Assembly: GCA_036583965.1 (NCBI GenBank)
Contig: JAZBQD010000030.1
Span: forward strand, 109,380,162 to 109,444,161
DNA length: 64,000 nt
From: Prunella strophiata
Lineage: Eukaryota; Chordata; Aves; Passeriformes; Prunellidae
Direction of reading: 5' to 3'
Within the stretch, counting starts at the first letter, position 1. Each line of letters opens with the position of its first letter. The notes under the pieces are model-generated. The model was given only the letters and a program-made list of their open reading frames with translations, searched no databases and was not told the origin of the DNA. This document shows, piece by piece, positions 13,440-26,200 of this stretch. Position numbers and translations under genes: made by a program.

Positions 13440-16400
13440 CCTGAGTCCTCTCCACTATGGCTGCAAGCATTTTATTCTCCTGACAGTTCCTCTTACCAGG
13501 CTGTCCATAATCAGTGTCCTGCTTGACACCTTCTCTATGGCAGATGTGGACTGCCAATAGCTCACTGTAGAACTAAGCCATCAATCCCTCCATTTCATAT
13601 TCCTGTTTTCCAACATTTACATAGAAACACTTCCATTTTGGTCTGTCCTTCTGTGTTCCTGTCCAAACAGGACCTAATTTTTCCAGCAGTCCTTGACTGT
13701 TCTCTAGATGACCTTCACCAACTTCTGCCCCACATACTTCAGCCACAGCCAGTGTCACCTTGACCTGTGAGCCTCTCCTGCTTGCTCTCATGCAGAACAC
13801 TGGGATTACACTGCAGACTGATGCTGCTCAGCTCTTTATTCTTAACCTTTTATGCAGCAACTCATGTGTTGCTTCCAGCACTCTTTTGGCAGCCTTTATG
13901 CCACCAGCACTTCACCATGAGAAGACAGCCCAGACTCCTTTTGCTGTAAGCCACTTTGGCAGGTGGATGGAAGGTTACCAAATGCTCCCTTCCAGCACTG
14001 GATACAGCAGGAGATGTCTCTCCATCACCTGGAACCAACACCATGCAATGGAATTCTTAGAGCAAAAGGATACTTGGACATCACCTGACCAAATCTCATC
14101 TGCAGGATGAGATTTTCTTAGATGTAATTTCAGGGTCATTTCTCCTTTGCAGGATTGATGTCCTGCTGCATTGCAGCTCCTCATGGAATCCCAGTGGCAG
14201 CCTCCCTGGAGACAGAGGTGGGAATACCTGCCTGGAGGTTTGCTTCACACATTTGCTGATTGAGAGTGTTTTCCTCACACTTTGCATGTTGTGACTTTCA
14301 CAAGAGTTCAGTTGCATTAATCTGCAGTGAGCATCTTGCAGTGTCATAACTATCCCTTTGGTTTAACAGCTGCATCAATACTGTTGAGGGCAAGTAAATG
14401 CTTTGTTTTTTTTTAAACTGGAGATCTGATATCAACCTATAGCCTGAGAAGCCAAAGGGTTTAGGCTAAACAGCCTCAGGCACACTCCTTGTGTTTTAGG
14501 CTTGTTCTCATTGTATTCCATTGAAATTTTCACGTTGTGTCTCTCCCGCCAGAGACTTTGATTCAGATTGCCCTCATCCTCCTGGAACACATTGGTTTTC
14601 TAAAAATCTAAAACCATTCTAGTGGTTTTCTAAAAATCCATTTTTAATACTGGACTGGTTAGTGCTTGTGAAAGTTTAAAGTATCTATTTTGTGAAATGT
14701 TAGTAACTTCTCTGCCTTACATTCAGTATCTTAATCCATTCCTCAGGCTCCCACAAACCATTTTCAAGACAATCCTATGAAAGTAAAGAGGAGTAAGAGA
14801 GTTTAATTTTTCTTGTGTAACACTCTGGTATCATTAACAGACATTTCCCATAACTGCTGGGCAATCATGCTTTATAATCTAACAGATCACAGCCACTTTA
14901 TGATAGCATGAAAGGACTGATTGTGCAAGCCCTTAAACACTGCCTCCCTAAGACAACAGAACACATAACCAGCCACAACTTTTAGTTCAAAACAGAAGCA
15001 CAGAACTGCTTTTTTAAGATGCAGCCTCTTCTGCACTGTTGAGGGGAGCTGTACTTACAAACACACCCTCCACCAAATCAAAGAGTTTTCTATATAACCA
15101 AGACTTGCTGATTCAAAGTGGGACCTCACACGTTTAGACTCCAAATTTAGATTTCTTACTATGAATTCTACTTTCAATTACACCAAGTCTGCTGCATTTT
15201 GTTGGCTCTGATGTACACAGCTTTTGACACAAAAGAAGTCTTGAGAGCTTCCACACACAGCACTCTGTCAACTGCTGTATTTATAGGCAAGATGCTCAAA
15301 CATTTGCATTTTATTGTAAGGGGTAAATTGTGCCATACAGTACAGAGAAATTCAATACTGATTCACAAAACAGGCCTGATTTTTCAGTTGACAGAAAATG
15401 GTTCTAGTTCCCTTTCCACCATCAAATCTAATTTGAAGTAACCCACTGTAGTGCAAATACATCAGATACTTAGTAATCTCCTGTAATGGCAGGGAAATTC
15501 ATCACAAATTGCTGAATGTTATGAATCATCTTGTGAACACATAACTGCCATACACTGAAAAAGGCGCTTTAACAAGTGATTTCATTCATTTATGTCAATA
15601 CTTCATAATTAGCACAGAGAAGTGTCTGTAAATTGAACTCTTGAGCATCACACTGCTTAGTTACCATTTTTTTTAAATATTTTCAGCACTTGATGTAATG
15701 GAAGACCCCATTAAAATTTTGTGCCAATGACAAATGACATTTTCATTTTCTCTTCTAAATGTGTTAGCACAAACTAATGAACTCAACAATGTTCAACAAA
15801 GCCATAAGCATATGCTGACCTGTATTACATAAACAGTTTAATTGTCTTTATCAGGGATATTAATGTGAGTTTTGATGCATATTTAAACCCTGTTGCTCAA
15901 TAACATATAATAATAAAAGAACTACTGGTCTATATGGAAGTTAGTGCTGATGCTCACTCAGAAGTAACAGATGACAAGAAAAGCATGACAGCCAGATGCT
16001 TAGAAGAGCTCCCTTCTGCACACCAGCCTGAAGACCCAGATTTAGCCACCTTTTCATTTGTAATTGAAGAACTTTGAAAGCTTTGCAGGGTATTCTATCC
16101 AAGGCACACAGTATTTTGAAAGCATTATGATGCAACCAAAACCAGAGATCAGGGTCTCACTATTCCCCAATAGACTCAGCTTTTCTACAGAGATCTTACA
16201 ATTTCAGGCTTGAATGCCCACAAAGCCATACCTGAACTATGGTTTCCTGGTCACTACTTTAAGCACTGGGTGGAAATAATTACTCTTATAATAATTTCTA
16301 CTATAATTAATAATTGCTATAATTATTAATAATTTCTACTTGGATTCCATAATCTCAAGATGCCAAGTCACTATAATTCAACAGTTTAGTGGTGACAGCT

Positions 16401-19140
16401 GGTTGGTTGTACCTATGGGGTGCACAGTGCCAGCCCATTTAAACAGCAAAATAAATCATTCTCTCTGCAGCTTCCTTTGCAACTGGGCACAACTCAAACC
16501 ATGCCCAAGGCCAGTTCCTGCAGAGGGACTGACACAAGGTGACTTGGTCATCCATGGGAATTTGCAGTAGAACCACATTCTCTCAGGAGCAGCTGAAAGG
16601 TTTAGACAAACTGCTCTCCTAGACCAGAAAAGGAAGTGCAAGACTATAAATATATCCATGATCACAGTGATAATTTCACTTTGATGCTTCTTACCAGGAT
16701 AACTTCCCACTCATCAGTTCTAAAAAATCTCAAGCCCCAGCTTTGAGCTTGTCTCATCCTCCATGGCTTCCCAGGAATCCTGGAATGCAGACCCATGGAC
16801 TTATTTCCACAGGTTGTGCACACCAAGGTAAACATGCAAGAAAAGCTTTGCCTTACTCTAATGTTGCTAATTAATGACCAAATAATTATTAAAATAATCT
16901 AGTATTTCCCTGCACTTTGAAATAGGAGACCTAATCTTGAGCTCCTATTACATACTGCTTATTTTTACTTTTATTTCTTAATTGAAAACAGTGTTGTCTT
17001 TTTTGGTTTTAATTTCACAAGATTTAACCCTGAACAAGGTATATATATCTCCACTGGACACTAATTTGAAATTACATGTAACTCTTAATTACATCTTCTT
17101 AATTCTGCAATTTTCCTCACACTTTCAATCCTTCAATGCTCCTTAAAAAACTTTACTGATAAGACATCCAAAACATCCAGACATGCAAACTTGTCTCTTG
17201 CATCTAAAGTTCTTCCTTTTCAAGGATATACAGGCCTGTAACTGCTGCTAGGTTTATCAATATAAAATCTATTTATTTAAAGGGATAAAAAAACCCCAAC
17301 TTCAGGCTACTTAGTGTTCCAATTCTCAATAGCTACAATAAACCATAAAAAGCAGGAAAATCCCACCTCTCCTTCCATACTGCCTTCAAAGTACTTCTGC
17401 TCCTTTTAGTAGTCAAATATAGATTTTTCCATGACATTTTGATTAGGCTCTTACTGTGAACACATTAAGTGATAATTGGTCCAAAAATACTTATTGAGCC
17501 AGGAATACCAGAATACAGTAAATACCAGGAGCACCATAGGCAGCTGTATGAATCACTTCACATACCTGTGGTTTTCCAGGTTCCTGTGCTTAGTCATGAG
17601 TACACTCTTCATATTCTCGTACACAGAACACAATTCCTGCCAATTTTTGTTCTTGGCTTCTACACTGCCACCTGTAGTCATACAAGAGAAATTAGCAATA
17701 TTTTATGCTGCAAATCCTATTAGCACAATGTTTCAGCTCACTTGTTTTTCTAGACAAACATTCTAAAGCGTCCCCTTCTGTAAAAGGTGCATTTCAATAT
17801 TCAAACCAAGTTATTGACATTTTTCTCTTTAATACATTAGAAGAAAAAAAGGAAAAAAAATTACCACCAAACAATCCCAATTCATTTTAAACCAAGAGGA
17901 CATTTAAAACTCTCTGACTCTTTGCAGATTTTCATTTTATCCTTGATGCTTGGTGGACACATCATAACCTTGACAGAGCAAAATGACTTCTGAAGTGGCA
18001 ATGCAAAAACATCTGCACCTAATTACTTGGTAAATACAAAAAACCTAATTGGATTTGTTCTTCCATCTGAAAAATGAACATAGTTTTACAGAAACATAAT
18101 ATCCATGCTCAGCTTAGTTACCTTATAGGTTATAAGGAAATGTATACAAATAAAAATTGCTAGTATTTGAAAGATTATCTCTCAGAATTAGCAGTGATCT
18201 TGAACTTTTTTATACAATGAAAACCATCCAATTTATTCCAGGCTTACTGCACTTTGAGCGATATGCCACAGATCCTGCCAACTTAACAATGTACAGCAAA
18301 ATAAGACCTAAACACGGTATACCCGGAGCCCTCACATTAATCCTTCCCTGAAAATGTGAAAAAACCAGAAAATTCATGCCTTCCTGGTAAAACCAAAGCT
18401 TCCTGGCGTTCAGAACACGGGTTTCACCGAATAGCGAAGTTTCAGAGTACAAGCTCTGGGGGGAAACCTGGCTTTTGCACGCACATGCCTTCTCCTTTCT
18501 TGCAGCTAAGAATTGCTCACCATCCCTGGGAGCCCGAACGCTCCCAGCACGCGTCTCCCTGGAAAACCGCTCCGGAGTCAGGAGCGGGCAGAAACAAACT
18601 CGTGTCCCCGCACCAAGGGAGGCTCCGGGCACCCGCACCCTGCGCTGCCCTACGGCGGCGACACCCGCAGCCGCCACCAGAAACCTCACACTGAATAAAA
18701 CAGAAACCGAAATCAAAGGCGATTTCCAAGAATAAGTTGGTCTTAGAAAAAACATAAAAACAGGGGAAAAAAAAAAAAAAAACCGAAGATGATATAATAA
18801 AGAAATAAAATTCCCAAGCGCCGGCGAGGCTGCCCACGTCCCGACTCACACGTGCCAGGTAACCTTCTCGCCTTCCCAACCAGCTACTCCCGGACGGGAG
18901 AGGCTCCGCCGGCCGCGGGAGCCCCCCGGGACCCGGCCACCATCCCAGCCCGGCTGCGGCCGCTCAGGTGCGCCGGGCACCGCCCCGCTGCCCGCAGCGC
19001 GACCGCCGCCTCCCCGGCACCCCCGAGCCATCCCCCGAGCCCCACGGACCCCCACGGACCCCCGCCCCGGCGCACCCGGGCTCCGCCGGGGCAGGGCTCA
19101 CCGCTGGAGCCGCGGCGGGGAGCGGGCGCTGCGCACCCAC

Positions 19141-19370
19141 CTGCGCTGGCCGCGGGTGCCGCAGGATGAGGCGGCGGCTGCTCCTCGCCGCTCGCTCCGT
19201 GCCGCCGCCGGAGCAGCCCGGGGGAGCCGCGTCCCGGTGCCGCCGCGCCGCCCGGGATTCCTGCGGGAGGGCGGGCGAGGGAGGCGGCTCGTCGCTGGGC
19301 ACAGCCTCCCGCTCCCCCGCCGGCTCAGCCTGCCGCCAGCCCCTCCGGGCACGTTCTGCCGGGCGGACCC
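19141..19370 (-). other. Putative noncoding first exon, minus strand
   Basis: Inferred from a TATA-like element about 30 bp upstream and a near-consensus donor (CAG|GTGGGT, intron starting at 19,140) at the downstream edge. The minus strand has no ATG in this interval (no CAT on the plus strand), so the exon would be purely 5' untranslated and translation would start in a later exon. No later exon was recognised between 1 and 18,400, so the next one would lie beyond a long first intron. Alternative donors at 19,101 and about 18,848 would lengthen the exon. With the last of these, an ATG in a G-rich context near 19,030 opens a frame of about 60 codons running to the donor. The 5' end is a guess from TATA spacing. 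Confidence 0.35.
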
Positions 19371-19395
19371 GCAGCGCGCACCTCCGGCCCCTTCC

Positions 19396-19403
19396 CCTTT
19401 TAT
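19396..19403 (-). promoter_or_regulatory. TATA-like element, minus strand
   Basis: The plus strand reads CCTTTTAT, so the minus strand reads ATAAAAGG inside otherwise extremely GC-rich sequence. An AT octamer of this kind stands out in the island. A start about 25-30 bp downstream would fall near 19,370 on the minus strand. It could still be chance; most CpG-island promoters lack TATA boxes. Confidence 0.4.
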
Positions 19404-19489
19404 CGCGGGGCCGGGGCTCCCGCCGCTGCTCCCGCCGCCGCTGCCGTGCGGGGGTCTCGGCATCCGCGCCGCCGCCTGCGCACGGCCGG

Positions 19490-19510
19490 CCCGCCCCCGC
19501 CCCCGCCCGC
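19490..19510 (-). promoter_or_regulatory. Clustered GC boxes (Sp1/KLF-type)
   Basis: Overlapping CCGCCC/CCCCGCCC motifs form a near-continuous tract. Sp1/KLF factors bind GGGGCGGGG-like sites in either orientation. For a minus-strand promoter using the TATA-like element at 19,396-19,403, the cluster would lie about 120-140 bp upstream of the start, a usual position. That it is used is inference from spacing; the motif itself is visible. Confidence 0.45.
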
Positions 19511-19860
19511 CGCCGCGCTCGCACCGCCCGCCGCCCACCTGCCCGCGCCCCCGCTCCGGCCCCGCTCCCCCAGCGGCCTCCGCCAGCGCGGGGCTCTGCG
19601 GCTCCCGCCGCTCTGCGCAGGAAGGGAGGAGGTGGCGGTGACGCTCCCGCGCTGCTCCAGCGGGGCCGCGTCCCACCTGCGCCCGCAGCCCGCGGGATGT
19701 TCGCCGCCCCCGCGGCGCGGAGGCGTTTGCCAGGCGCTGGAGGAGCTCCGGGTGCCTCCCCGCTCTGCCGCCCAAACAAACGAGGAGTCTTGGCCGCTAC
19801 AAATAATTTACGTGTTGAGGAACGTGCTGGAAGCCCAGTTGTTGATGGGTCTCTGACAGC

Positions 19861-22800
19861 TGGCGTTGAGAGATAACCTAGAGGGAGGTGGTAGGCTCTT
19901 AAAAATTTGAGTTGAGATGCTTAAAAAATTCGAGAAAAGCAGCAGGTAAATACAGAGAAGTGTTAGGAAATGTCTGTGTTGTAACTAAAACTGCAGCTCA
20001 ACTTGAGGTTGTGCACATGCCGTCTGAGCCCTCTCACTGGTGGAACATCAGCTCATCCTTATGAACACTTCTCTCCTTCTCTTTTGCCTGATGTATTTGC
20101 ATCTTGGAAGCATATGATGTATTTAAATTCTTGAGTTTGTATCTTTTTGTTCAAATGGGTGATGTTGGCATTGAAAGTGTGCCCTAGCACAACCCTGTAG
20201 AGGAGTGTTGGGAGGAGTTGAGTGCATTGATGCAGCATCACACCAACTGATAAAATTTTCAAATTTGTGTAATAAAAATATACTACATTCATTCTTCCCA
20301 CAGCAATATATTCCACTTTGTTTAAGACAATCTTTACCTTTCCCAAATGTTTTATTCTAATCCTAATATTTTGGGACCCAACCTTTTCAAGGTAAGCCAG
20401 AAATCCATACAGTCATGTTACAAACTGTCATACCACACTGTAGTCTAGTCATATTAAGAAGTAAGCTACAAAAATAAAATCACTTTAATTCATCTAGCCT
20501 TCTGCAGAATTAAGGCTATTTTCAGTTCCTCTTCTTACATCTCATAAGTGAGACGCCAGACTACCTGAATATTTAATGAGTAGTAAACCAGAAATCTGTA
20601 AAAGTAGCAAATATAACACACATATTTTGATAGCAACAGAGACAGGTACTTATCTGAGAAAAGTTTGTACAATTCCACTAGATTAATAAACAGCAATTAT
20701 ATCTAATCATATCTGCAGCCATTCCTAATGTAAAAATATCAAAATAAATCAAAGCTTACACCAAAAAAAGTATAAATTAACCAAATAAAGTTGAGGATAA
20801 GGATTGATACAGGCATGTAGAAATTGTTTTTTAATGTACTTCATCCAAGAAAACATTCCTTGTCTTTCCCTTCAAAACCTAACAACCTAGTGGCACACTG
20901 GTGCAATAATTCAGAAAACAATGTGAATATTGAAAATAGTTGTACCATAGCTGTGCTTAAAAAGGCATTTGTTAAACTTACAGAACAAGCTTTTACAGCT
21001 GATAAGTAATAAATTTTATCTCTAGACTATATGTTTATCCTCTTTCCTTTGAGCTTATGGTACATGACACAAAATTGTTAAGTTTTTCAGTTTTACCTCC
21101 TCACCTAAATTTTGATTAAATGCAACTATCAATATACCAAGAGTTATCAACTGGTGAATATCATATGAAATTCCATAGGTTATCTACACTGAGGTCTGCC
21201 CATGACTTCGAGGATTGTCTCTTCAATAGAAGAGCACCTCAGCAATAGAAACCACATTGACATGCCTCCAGTGCAGAAGAATTCATTTTCCACTAAGCCC
21301 TTCATAAACATAATGTTTTGTCAACAGGTGTCTTTCCTACAACTGTTACAAATGTATTAAATGCCAGTAGCAAGTTCTTGTCTTTTTCACTGAAGCATGG
21401 CCAGTGCACAGACTGTTCCCTCTGCAAAAGAAGTCATTGTTCCTTTCAGGTCTTACACAACACTGCTGTTAACTCTAGCCCATCAGAGGAGAAATGCTCT
21501 CTCAATTCTTATTTTCAAACCAAGAAAATAAGCATTTGGTCACTTAATAATGACTATTAATCAGACATTATCATACTTGCCTTGAGTGTGTGAGATGAAG
21601 AAAATTAGATCAGTCATGCACAGACCCTTTCTTTCACCTCCTCTCCTCCATACCACCCACCTCCCAAACAGCTCTGCCTTTTTTTCTTCAGCAATTCAGG
21701 CTTGGAAGAATAAATTCCATTGTAACAATGATTCAGAGACAAACTGAAAGCCAAGTGAAATATTGTTCTCCCAAATCTGACAGGAAAACTTATAGGATGG
21801 AAACACCCAGAAGATAAAACCCAGCTCTCTTATAATATGCTCCAGAAAGCATTACTTGTCACTGTCCCCTCATTCCCAAAATATATACATCAACTAATGC
21901 GTTGCTGTAGTACTGAAAATTTCCAGTTTTCCAGATGATGAGCTGTGACTCAGTACTCCTACTGATACATCTCAATGCACCATCCATTTATTTTATGTGC
22001 TGGTAAATCATCTCTTCCCTTTCCTTCCACCAGAACTTACTAAGAACCCTCCTGTGTCTGCAGGTCTAATCTGCCACACCACCACGTCCCTCCCTGTCCA
22101 TCTGAGACTAGATCAGGTGAAAGCTCTTCTACTCCAGTATTTTTCTGGTCTAGCTCCTTGTTTCAGTTGTTACCAAGTGTGCTTACAGCTCTAAGAACAT
22201 GCAGGTCATAATCTTAAACTTTCCAGGCTGGACTACACCCTTGTTTATTGTCTAGGGAAATCTGAACGGTGGGCACAGAGATCTTTCACTTTGTGTCAAG
22301 GGAGTTTATAGAAACTACTTCAGAGAAAATATGTTTTGTTTTCTACACATGCAAAATCCCTTCTAAGAGTCAATGAGGTGACAAAGCAAATTTTGATCCA
22401 TTTATAATCAAAGGAATGACTTCAGTCTACTCTAAGGAAACCAGAATTTGGCATAATAAAGCCAACAGCTGGCTGAGGAAGAATAACAGTGTGGGCTCTT
22501 TGATGTTCACAGATGAACCCAAACAATCAAAGACAGAGTTAGGATAGCACATGATGTTTCTGAGTAGTAGGAAGGAGTTAAAACTGTTTCATAAGCCCAT
22601 TTATCAAGAACCAATTTTCTTATAGGAAAACCATCCATTGTCCATAATAGTGGCAAAAAAAAAAAAAATACCCTATAAAACATTTAACATGCAAGAATAT
22701 TGTGCTAATGAGAAATCTGTGTTAAGCAGCCCTTATGAACTATGCAAAATGTAGTGCAAGCAGCTGGAAAGTTATCCTAATTTCAGGGAGTCTTCTTGCC

Positions 22801-24367
22801 TCAATTTGCTATGTACACTGAACACCAGCACAGAGCAATGAGGGTATTTTAATATCTTCAACTTCTGTCAAAGCTCTGCAGCATTCCCCAATGGATATCA
22901 GAGACAAAAACAGGCAGAGCTATGGAGTAAAAAAACCAGTTCTAGTTAAAACTATTAATTTAATTTTAATATCTGCTTAGAGACATTCATTAGCTAGTGA
23001 GCACTGAAATTTACACCAGAGAACTTCAGAGTTGGAGAGGAGATTAAATGCCCTGACATGGGATTCAGAAGAGCAAAGGAAATGAGCTGGCAGTGGGAAG
23101 GAATTGCTCATGGTGGTAGTGGGAGATGTGTGGCCAGACCTCTGCAAGGGTGAGGAAATGTTATAATCCTGCACACTGCATCTAAGCAAACAGAACTACA
23201 AAGGCTCTGTCTCCAGCCAAGCCAGAGAATCCAGGAGGCAGCTGATCAGCTCCCCTGGAACAAGTTCTCCCTTGAAGAATCTGCTTTAGCTGAAATCATT
23301 GGGAATGAATAACAGTTGCCTATAACAACAACCAATTTCCTCACGTTACATCTTTCCTCCCCAGTTAAATTATCATCCTTCTAATAATAGGATCATCCAG
23401 AGCCTTTTTCTCCTTCTTTGGAAAAGAATAGCTGAGTTATGTTTAGTCATAAAATGTTAACAAAACCTGGACAGCATTTTAAGGCAATAGGCTGTTTCAA
23501 TTGAGGGTGTTACAATCATTCCAAACTCCTTGTTTTGGAGTTAGAAAATCTCCAACCATCAGGACAAGAAAATTAGATTTTCCTTCACATCAATTTATTT
23601 GCTACCAACTATTTCTGATCTCTACTCAATGAATATGATAATGCCAGCAACCATCTAGCTCGAGCAAAGTAAGGCTTGAGTGTCAGTTCCATGGAAACAC
23701 AATCATTTAATGAAACTCTCCTACTTCATCTACTGTGCTTTAAAGTATTTCCCTTGCCAGAAAGGTTCATGATCAGTGCTGCTTGTTAACTAAACACATG
23801 GAGTAGAATCAGCCTTATTTCTTAGGATGGTCTTCACCATTGGTCTGCCCAAACCCTTACCATGTTCTTCTCCAAGTGGATTTCAGTAGATCTGAAATCA
23901 CCTTTTCCCCCCCACCTAAAGAATACCTTGGTTTGCTGAAACCCTCTTCAAGGAGAAGCCAAAAAGCAATACAGTTTACTTTTGAATTTCAATACAGGTA
24001 AAAAAAAACCCTGTATTTTTCATCTAAAATAGATATACCATACAGAGCTCTGTTCCAACAGACTGGGAAATCATTACAAGTTTTTAATCTGCTTTTAAAT
24101 GGATGGTAGCTAATATGGCCCTACAAATTAGATGTCCACAACCACATAACTACTGGGAAATTTATCCCTTTTTGTCTGCATCAACCACTGAAGCCATTCA
24201 TTAATCTGTTTTCTAATGCGAACCATTTCCCTGGACCATACCTATTTAGAGACACCACTGGTTATTAAAAGCATTTGCAATAAAACTGACATGCATTTCT
24301 AAAAAACTGCTGTGTAAATCAATATAATTTCTTAATTGGTTAACCAAATATCTGCCATGCTAATGAG
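19861..24367. other. Unique AT-rich sequence flanking the CpG island
   Basis: No gene recognised. An isolated donor-like CAG|GTAAAT at 19,945/19,946 would allow a plus-strand transcript from the island, but no partner exon was found. One A tract at 22,657-22,669. Confidence 0.5.
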
Positions 24368-24472
24368 TCACACAGAATCACACAGAATCACTGGATTGGA
24401 AGAAACCTTCAGGATCATTGTGTCCAACCCAGCCCAAACACCTCAACTAGACCATGGCACCACAGAGTCACT
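24368..24472 (-). mobile_element. CR1 LINE 3'-end remnant with duplicated tail repeat
   Basis: The left edge carries two copies of CACAGAATCA, the CR1 terminal microsatellite in reverse orientation. This is followed by 'ctggattggaagaaacctt', 'gtccaaccc' and 'acctcaactagaccatggca', all typical of avian CR1 3' ends. About 105 bp remain. Confidence 0.85.
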
Positions 24473-26033
24473 GCAATTCTCTGCAAACATTTCTTTCTGC
24501 CTGATTACACTTCTTCAACCACTACACAGCTGCACAAGAGGAAAAGTTCCAGTGCCTCTTTTTTCTGCTCCCTACAGTCATTTCAGCTCATAACACTGCA
24601 ACATGTGGACTGTTCATTTTCCAGTAATTTGGATCTCTTTAGAACAGATTATTAAAATTTATTTGTAAGGGCCCTGTCTCTAACTACCCATGCAATATAT
24701 ACATTTCTAAAGTGAGGGGTTTATAACAGCAATGAACAGGATAATCAGATGACTGACTGCCTAAGGAAGAATTGTAGAACATTTGGAGAGAAAGCACTGG
24801 AGAAACCACAAATTTTATATATGCAAGTGCCAAACCTAATTATGGGTCAATTTGATGTAAATAAACTCCAAGATCTTTCCATGATAATACTCTGAACTCA
24901 CAGGTTGTGAAATTGAGTTAACTCCAATGCAGTGTTATCACTTGTGTGAGTACTAAACACTTGCTGAAGAGACACCTTCCAAGATATGAGTATCTGATGC
25001 TCCTAAATGATAAGAATAAATATAAAACATTGAGCTAGACAATCTAATAGAACTCTTGCAGCTGGGGCTGCATTTCAAATGATAAAATACAGCCTCCTCA
25101 CCGGCAATTGTTTCAGTTAGTGGAAACAGTTTTGTCAAATATATGGTGTTTTGCCAAAAAGAAAAGGCAGTGATACAGCTTTTTATAGTTTCCTACTGGG
25201 TAATTTGCCCCTGTTTGAGGCAACACAGTATCTGAATTGTCTTTTCCTCTCTGTCAATTCAACCTCATTTGCTGGGTTTTAAGTTTTAATGTAGCCCATT
25301 CAAGAAGGAAGAGTCAGCCACGAAGTTCAGATTGTGCCTTGGGTCTCAGTTTCCCCAGAGTCTGCTGAATGAAGTACCTTTGGTTTAGCATCCTCTTTAG
25401 ACTTCCTATCTCCTATCCACAGTCAGGACAGGGCACAGAGGGAGGTGAAAACTCCTATTTTTCTTCTGATCAGGTCGAGCCAGGGTTGCATTCCAATTCC
25501 CTGCTTACTTTGAGAGGTGCATCCATGAAGAAAATCGACAGAGCTATGGAAAATTGTATAGCAATGCTACCTAAACAGAAGCTGGACTTCAGATTTGAGA
25601 GGAGTGGCCCTTTGCCAATCATGGAGTTTTTCTTTACTTCTCCGTGCTGAAGGGGTGTATCTCAAATCTGTTAATACAGAGGTTATTCTTCATGTGAGTA
25701 ATTTCATCCCTGGGTCTAATACAGGGTTGGAGTTACTTTCCTACCTACATTTAATCATGGGCTCATATGCCCCAATTTACTTCACAGGTGCACAAAAATA
25801 TCAGGATGAATAAAATTCCCTACACATGGTTCAGCATCTTTTTTCAACACTTCCACATGCTGAATTTTCATTTGTTGTTAGCAATGACTGATTTTTAAGC
25901 ATGCTACAGTATGAGATGGAACATTTTATTGCCAATTATAAGATGAATTAATGAGTCCTGAAAGCAGGTTGGTGAAGTTAGGAGGAGCTAACTAATAACC
26001 TTTTCATCAAATAAGAGAAAAGAAAATTAATCT
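24473..26033. other. Unique noncoding sequence
   Basis: AT-rich, no repeat or exon recognised. Confidence 0.5.
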
Positions 26034-26200
26034 AAAAAAAAAAAAAAAAAAAAAAAGCCCAGCAAAAAAGCCCCCAAACAAACAAACTCAAAAAAAAAAC
26101 CCCACAAAAAAAACCTCCAAAGTACAAGCAAAAAAAATCCATGAAAAGAAAAGAAAACAAAACAAAACAAAAAACCAAACCAAAACAAAACAAGACAAAA
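26034..26200 (+). repeat. A-rich low-complexity block
   Basis: Starts with 23 A (26,034-26,056) and continues as A-rich sequence with scattered C (AAACAAAC, AACCCC, AAAACAAAAC). It ends at the unique sequence 'acatgggaagagcaagaac'. The Phe/Leu/Trp-rich frames on the minus strand come only from this composition. Confidence 0.9.

Larger units (their letters stand above)
8481..18399. other. Unique noncoding sequence, no gene recognised
   Basis: Apart from the CR1 scrap at 11,452-11,534 and T tracts at 12.1, 12.4 and 13.4 kb, nothing is recognised. About 13,540-14,350 is slightly richer in GC, with overlapping open frames on both strands, but no splice-framed coding exon could be supported. A short palindrome with direct repeats lies at 16,290-16,340. 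It would lie in the first intron of a minus-strand gene starting at the CpG island. Confidence 0.5.
18400..19860. promoter_or_regulatory. CpG island (promoter region)
   Basis: This stretch switches abruptly from CpG-poor AT-rich DNA to very GC-rich DNA dense in CpG (densest about 18,840-19,780), then returns to AT-rich sequence by about 19,870. It is the only such island in the window. In vertebrates an unmethylated island of this size usually marks a gene promoter and first exon. It contains runs of GC boxes, a TATA-like element read on the minus strand, and several splice-donor-like sites on that strand (CAG|GTGGGT at 19,141/19,140, GCG|GTGAGC at 19,102/19,101, CGT|GTGAGT near 18,849). Plus-strand donors also exist (CAG|GTAAAT at 19,945/19,946), so divergent transcription is possible. 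Long open frames here encode only Arg/Pro/Ala/Gly-rich peptides, as expected of GC-rich noncoding DNA. The gene cannot be named from this window. Confidence 0.8.

Noticed and set aside
18210..18755. Minus-strand open frame of about 181 codons beside the CpG island
   Set aside because: It straddles the change from AT-rich to GC-rich sequence, has no recognisable domain, and its termini do not coincide with splice sites or a good start context.
18964..19876. Open frames of up to about 300 codons on both strands of the CpG island
   Set aside because: They are Arg/Pro/Ala/Gly-rich, overlap on both strands and cross the promoter signals. GC-rich DNA has few stop codons, so length is not evidence here.
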